Shown here in pieces: positions 61,348 to 64,000 of a DNA stretch of 64,000 nucleotides (within the stretch, counting starts at the first letter, position 1; each line of letters begins with the position of its first letter). The stretch is from positions 310,001-374,000 of the forward strand of contig NZ_JAJCRR010000003.1 in assembly GCF_020564355.1 (NCBI RefSeq), read 5' to 3'. The notes beneath the pieces are model-generated. The model was not told the DNA's origin and did no database searches. It worked only from the letters and a program-made list of their open reading frames with translations. Both the position numbers and the translations under genes were made by a program. Source of the stretch: Lachnospira pectinoschiza. GTDB lineage: Bacteria > Bacillota > Clostridia > Lachnospirales > Lachnospiraceae.

Positions 61348-62457
61348 ATGGCAAGTTTATCACTTAAAAATGTTTGTAAAGTATATCCGAACGGTTTTGT
61401 TGCCGTAAAGGATTTTAATCTTGAAATCGCTGATAAGGAATTCATCATCTTCGTAGGACCTTCAGGTTGTGGTAAGTCTACAACTCTTCGTATGATCGCT
61501 GGTCTTGAAGAAATCAGTTCAGGTGAATTATGGATTGGTGATAAGTTAGTAAATGATGTAGAACCTAAGGATAGAGATATCGCGATGGTATTCCAGAACT
61601 ATGCTCTTTATCCACATATGACAGTATATGATAACATGGCATTCGGTCTGAAGTTAAGAAAAGTACCAAAGGCTGATATCGATAAGGCTGTTCATGAAGC
61701 TGCTAAGATTCTTGATATTGAACATTTACTTGATCGTAAGCCAAAGGCTCTTTCAGGTGGTCAGAGACAGCGTGTTGCCATGGGTCGTGCAATCGTTCGT
61801 AGCCCTAAGGTATTCCTTATGGATGAACCTCTTTCAAACCTTGATGCAAAGTTAAGAGTTCAGATGCGTGTCGAAATCTCTAAGCTTCATCAGAGACTTG
61901 AAACAACAATCATCTATGTAACACATGACCAGACAGAAGCTATGACACTTGGTACAAGAATCGTTGTATTAAAGGATGGTATCATCCAGCAGGTAGATAC
62001 ACCAAGCAACCTTTACAACACACCAAACAACCTTTTCGTTGCTGGTTTCATCGGATCACCTCAGATGAACTTAATTGATGCTGAAGTTGTTCAGAGCGGT
62101 TCACAGGTAACATTAAAGATGAGCGATACAGTATCTATTACACTTCCGGCTGAAAAGAGCGAAAAGCTTAAGAGCTATGTTGGTAAGACTGTAGTAGTTG
62201 GTATCCGTCCAGAAGATATCAAGGATGATGAAGAGTTTGTTGCAGCTCATGCTGATCATACATTTGAAGCTCAGGTTAAGGTATATGAACTTCTCGGTGC
62301 AGAAGTTAACCTTCACTATGATATTGCACAGACAACATGTACAGCAAAGGTTAATCCTCGTACAACAGCTCGTCCTGGTGATACAGTTAAGTTTGCGATG
62401 GATATTGCAAGACTTCACGTATTCGATAAGGAAACAGAACAGGTTATTACTCACTAA
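61348..62457 (+). CDS. msmK: Sugar ABC transporter ATP-binding protein (UgpC/MsmK type)
   Basis: A 369-residue ATPase of the CUT1 family. Walker A GPSGCGKSTT, Q-loop FQNYALYPHMTVYDNMAFGL, signature LSGGQRQRVAMGRAIVRSPK, Walker B VFLMDEPLSN and the switch His THDQTEAM are all present, with a C-terminal TOBE/MalK regulatory region (about 240-369). MsmK-type ATPases often serve several sugar importers encoded elsewhere, which fits its lone position. Codon choice (many CTT, GGT and AAG) hints at high expression. A strong terminator follows at 62538. Confidence 0.95.
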   Translation: MASLSLKNVCKVYPNGFVAVKDFNLEIADKEFIIFVGPSGCGKSTTLRMIAGLEEISSGELWIGDKLVNDVEPKDRDIAMVFQNYALYPHMTVYDNMAFGLKLRKVPKADIDKAVHEAAKILDIEHLLDRKPKALSGGQRQRVAMGRAIVRSPKVFLMDEPLSNLDAKLRVQMRVEISKLHQRLETTIIYVTHDQTEAMTLGTRIVVLKDGIIQQVDTPSNLYNTPNNLFVAGFIGSPQMNLIDAEVVQSGSQVTLKMSDTVSITLPAEKSEKLKSYVGKTVVVGIRPEDIKDDEEFVAAHADHTFEAQVKVYELLGAEVNLHYDIAQTTCTAKVNPRTTARPGDTVKFAMDIARLHVFDKETEQVITH

Positions 62458-62537
62458 TTTGAATAAGTTACGTAATATGAAATCTGTAGAAATGGTTCCA
62501 AGAATCGTAATGTAAATCTAAAATTCATGAAATTTTT

Positions 62538-62579
62538 GAGGAAATGTATAGAAATTGTGCATTTCCTCTTTTTTTTTTT
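62538..62579 (+). terminator. Intrinsic terminator of msmK
   Basis: GAGGAAATG pairs with CATTTCCTC, then about eleven T. Confidence 0.96.
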
Positions 62580-62638
62580 GGCAAATTGCATTACAATAGT
62601 AAAAGAACTAGCTAAAATCAAAGGAAAGGAAGTTTGGG

Positions 62639-63730
62639 ATGATATCGAATCAGATTTTACAAACGACAGTTGATGGATTGAAGGCTATATCAAGAGTTGA
62701 TTTCTGTGTAATAGATGCTGATGGTAAAGTGGCAGCGAAAACATTTGAGGATGCGCAAAACTGCATTGCAGATGCGATTGCATTTATGGACTCTCCGGCA
62801 GAAAGCCAGGTAGTGAATGGATATCAGTTTTTCAAGGTATTAGATGACCAGAATTTAGAATATATTCTTTTAGCAAAAGGAACAAGCGACGATGTGTATA
62901 TGCTCGGAAAGCTTGCAGCATTTCAGATTCAGAATCTGTTTGTGGCATATAAGGAGCGGTTTGACAAAGATAATTTCATTAAGAATTTATTGCTGGATAA
63001 CCTGCTGAGGGTAGATATGTATACAAGAGCTGAAAAGCTTCATATTGAAACAGATGTGAAACGTGTCGTATATATTATTGAAACAAAACATGAAAAGGAT
63101 ACGAGTGCGCTGGAAACAGTGCGTACATTGTTTGCGGGAAAAGTGCGTGACTTTATCACGGCGGTCGATGAGAAAAATATCATTCTCGTAAAGGAAGTCA
63201 AAGGTACGGAAACTTACGATGAGCTGGATAAGACCGCAGAGGTTATTATTGATATGCTTAATACGGAAGCGATGAGTGCTGCACATATTGCATACGGTAC
63301 GATAGTCAATGATATCCGTGAAGTTTCGCGTTCTTATAAGGAAGCGAAGATGGCACTGGATGTCGGAAAGATTTTCTACAGCGACAAGAATGTGGTGGCA
63401 TACAACCGCCTTGGAATCGGACGCCTGATTTATCAGCTGCCGATGCCGCTGTGCCAGATGTTTATTAAGGAAATTTTTGATGGCAAATCGCCGGATGAAT
63501 TTGACGAAGAAACACTGTCAACCATCAATAAGTTTTTTGAAAACAGCCTGAATGTTTCAGAAACGTCCAGACAGCTTTATATCCACCGGAATACACTGGT
63601 GTATCGTCTGGATAAGCTGCAAAAGAGTACAGGACTGGATCTGCGTATATTTGATGATGCGATTACATTTAAAATTGCGCTGATGGTTGTAAAATATATG
63701 AAGTATATGGAAAGTATTGATACATTTTAA
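62639..63730 (+). CDS. CdaR/PucR-type transcriptional regulator
   Basis: A 363-residue regulator. The N-terminal sensory part (1-125; VDFCVIDADGKVAAKTFEDA) leads to a GGDEF-like CdaR domain (about 150-260; HIAYGTIVNDIREVSRSYKE, AKMALDVGK). It ends in a C-terminal PucR HTH_30 (about 295-355; FFENSLNVSETSRQLYIHRN, TLVYRLDKLQKSTGLDLR). CdaR proteins activate sugar diacid use; in Lachnospiraceae this type commonly follows msmK, so control of carbohydrate use is plausible. The start is set by AAAGGAAAGG. Confidence 0.85.
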   Translation: MISNQILQTTVDGLKAISRVDFCVIDADGKVAAKTFEDAQNCIADAIAFMDSPAESQVVNGYQFFKVLDDQNLEYILLAKGTSDDVYMLGKLAAFQIQNLFVAYKERFDKDNFIKNLLLDNLLRVDMYTRAEKLHIETDVKRVVYIIETKHEKDTSALETVRTLFAGKVRDFITAVDEKNIILVKEVKGTETYDELDKTAEVIIDMLNTEAMSAAHIAYGTIVNDIREVSRSYKEAKMALDVGKIFYSDKNVVAYNRLGIGRLIYQLPMPLCQMFIKEIFDGKSPDEFDEETLSTINKFFENSLNVSETSRQLYIHRNTLVYRLDKLQKSTGLDLRIFDDAITFKIALMVVKYMKYMESIDTF

Positions 63731-63745
63731 TGGAGGAGATTACGG

Positions 63746-64000
63746 ATGATAATCTTAGAGGATGTTACAAAGACGTATTCTTCTGGTGTCCCGGCGTTGA
63801 ACGGGATTAATCTGCATGTCCAGAAGGGTGAGTTTGTATTTATAGTAGGTAAGAGTGGTTCTGGTAAGTCTACACTCATTAAGCTGTTGTTAAAGGAATT
63901 AGACCCGACAACAGGAAAGATTTATGTTAATAAAAAATATCTGAATAAAATTACAAGAAAGAAGCTGCCTTATTTAAGAAGGGATATCGGTGTTGTTTTT
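63746..64000 (+). CDS. ftsE: Cell division ATP-binding protein FtsE (3' partial)
   Basis: The first 85 codons are visible; the gene runs off the window. MIILEDVTKTYSSGVPALNG, NLHVQKGEFVFIVGKSGSGK (Walker A GKSGSGKST) and LRRDIGVVF at the Q-loop approach match FtsE. With FtsX it forms an ABC-like complex that activates peptidoglycan hydrolases at division. The start follows GGAGGAG, 15 bp after the CdaR-type gene. Confidence 0.92.
   Translation, partial: MIILEDVTKTYSSGVPALNGINLHVQKGEFVFIVGKSGSGKSTLIKLLLKELDPTTGKIYVNKKYLNKITRKKLPYLRRDIGVVF

Overview
The window looks like a chromosomal segment of a motile gut Lachnospiraceae bacterium (Clostridia; Roseburia, Agathobacter or Coprococcus-like). 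The signs are moderate-to-low GC, strong AGGAGG ribosome-binding sites, a Lachnospiraceae-type flagellin, a YjfB-family small motility protein, type III glutamine synthetase, class B sortase, CvfB, RidA and LuxS. Family names come from motif reading and memory; no database search was run.

Layout. 1-7 kb: a block of transporters on the plus strand (TRAP-TAXI receptor cut by the window edge, GltS-like, MATE, NhaC-like, EamA and a CmpB-like membrane protein). 6.9-10.6 kb: an SDR enzyme very like bile-acid 12alpha-hydroxysteroid dehydrogenase behind an operator-bearing promoter, a tyrosine-recombinase remnant, a flagellin lacking most of its N-terminal D1 domain, and an Rpn-like nuclease. 10.7-24.2 kb: a PocR hybrid histidine kinase with its response regulator, a NYN/LOTUS protein, Nudix, luxS, glnN, sortase B, class II aldolase and a zinc-ribbon/TPM pair.

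24.4-43.0 kb: a composite integrative mobilizable element of about 18.6 kb. I place its ends at a 13-bp direct repeat (24394-24406 and 43007-43019), with integrase arm-type repeats just inside each end. The outer shell has a tyrosine integrase, a repressor with two matching operators, an excisionase, a MobC-like protein, a MobQ-type oriT and a MobA/MobL relaxase. The relaxase 3' end is overlapped in another frame by two more plausible genes. Inside lies a Tn4451/Tn1549-like segment (tnpV, tet(O), sigma factor, mobC, second relaxase, tnpW) whose serine recombinase is cut off by a second, inverted serine-recombinase element (recombinase, tnpW, HTH, sigma factor). Next to that is an RlmN/Cfr-like radical-SAM 23S rRNA methyltransferase. 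Both tet(O) and this methyltransferase sit behind a leader peptide, an intrinsic terminator and a competing stem, and both are paired with a small cysteine-rich KTR protein. The element therefore looks like a store of two inducible ribosome-protection cassettes.

43.0-45.8 kb: a small membrane protein, a membrane-linked XRE regulator, a membrane-anchored erythromycin-esterase-family protein and a flavodoxin. 46-64 kb: host genes, including a metallophosphatase lipoprotein, cyclophilin, KDG kinase, GNAT, YesL, PII, DUF2156, YkgJ, tRNA-Gln, CvfB, RidA, a CPBP protease, an SLC13/ArsB-like transporter, YjfB, YitT, an MsmK-type ABC ATPase, a CdaR-type regulator and the start of ftsE.

A recurring feature of the host part is intergenic arrays of strong hairpins (21.2, 22.1, 46.1, 50.0, 55.7 and 60.1 kb). 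Some are homologous with covarying stems and look like a dispersed structured repeat family.
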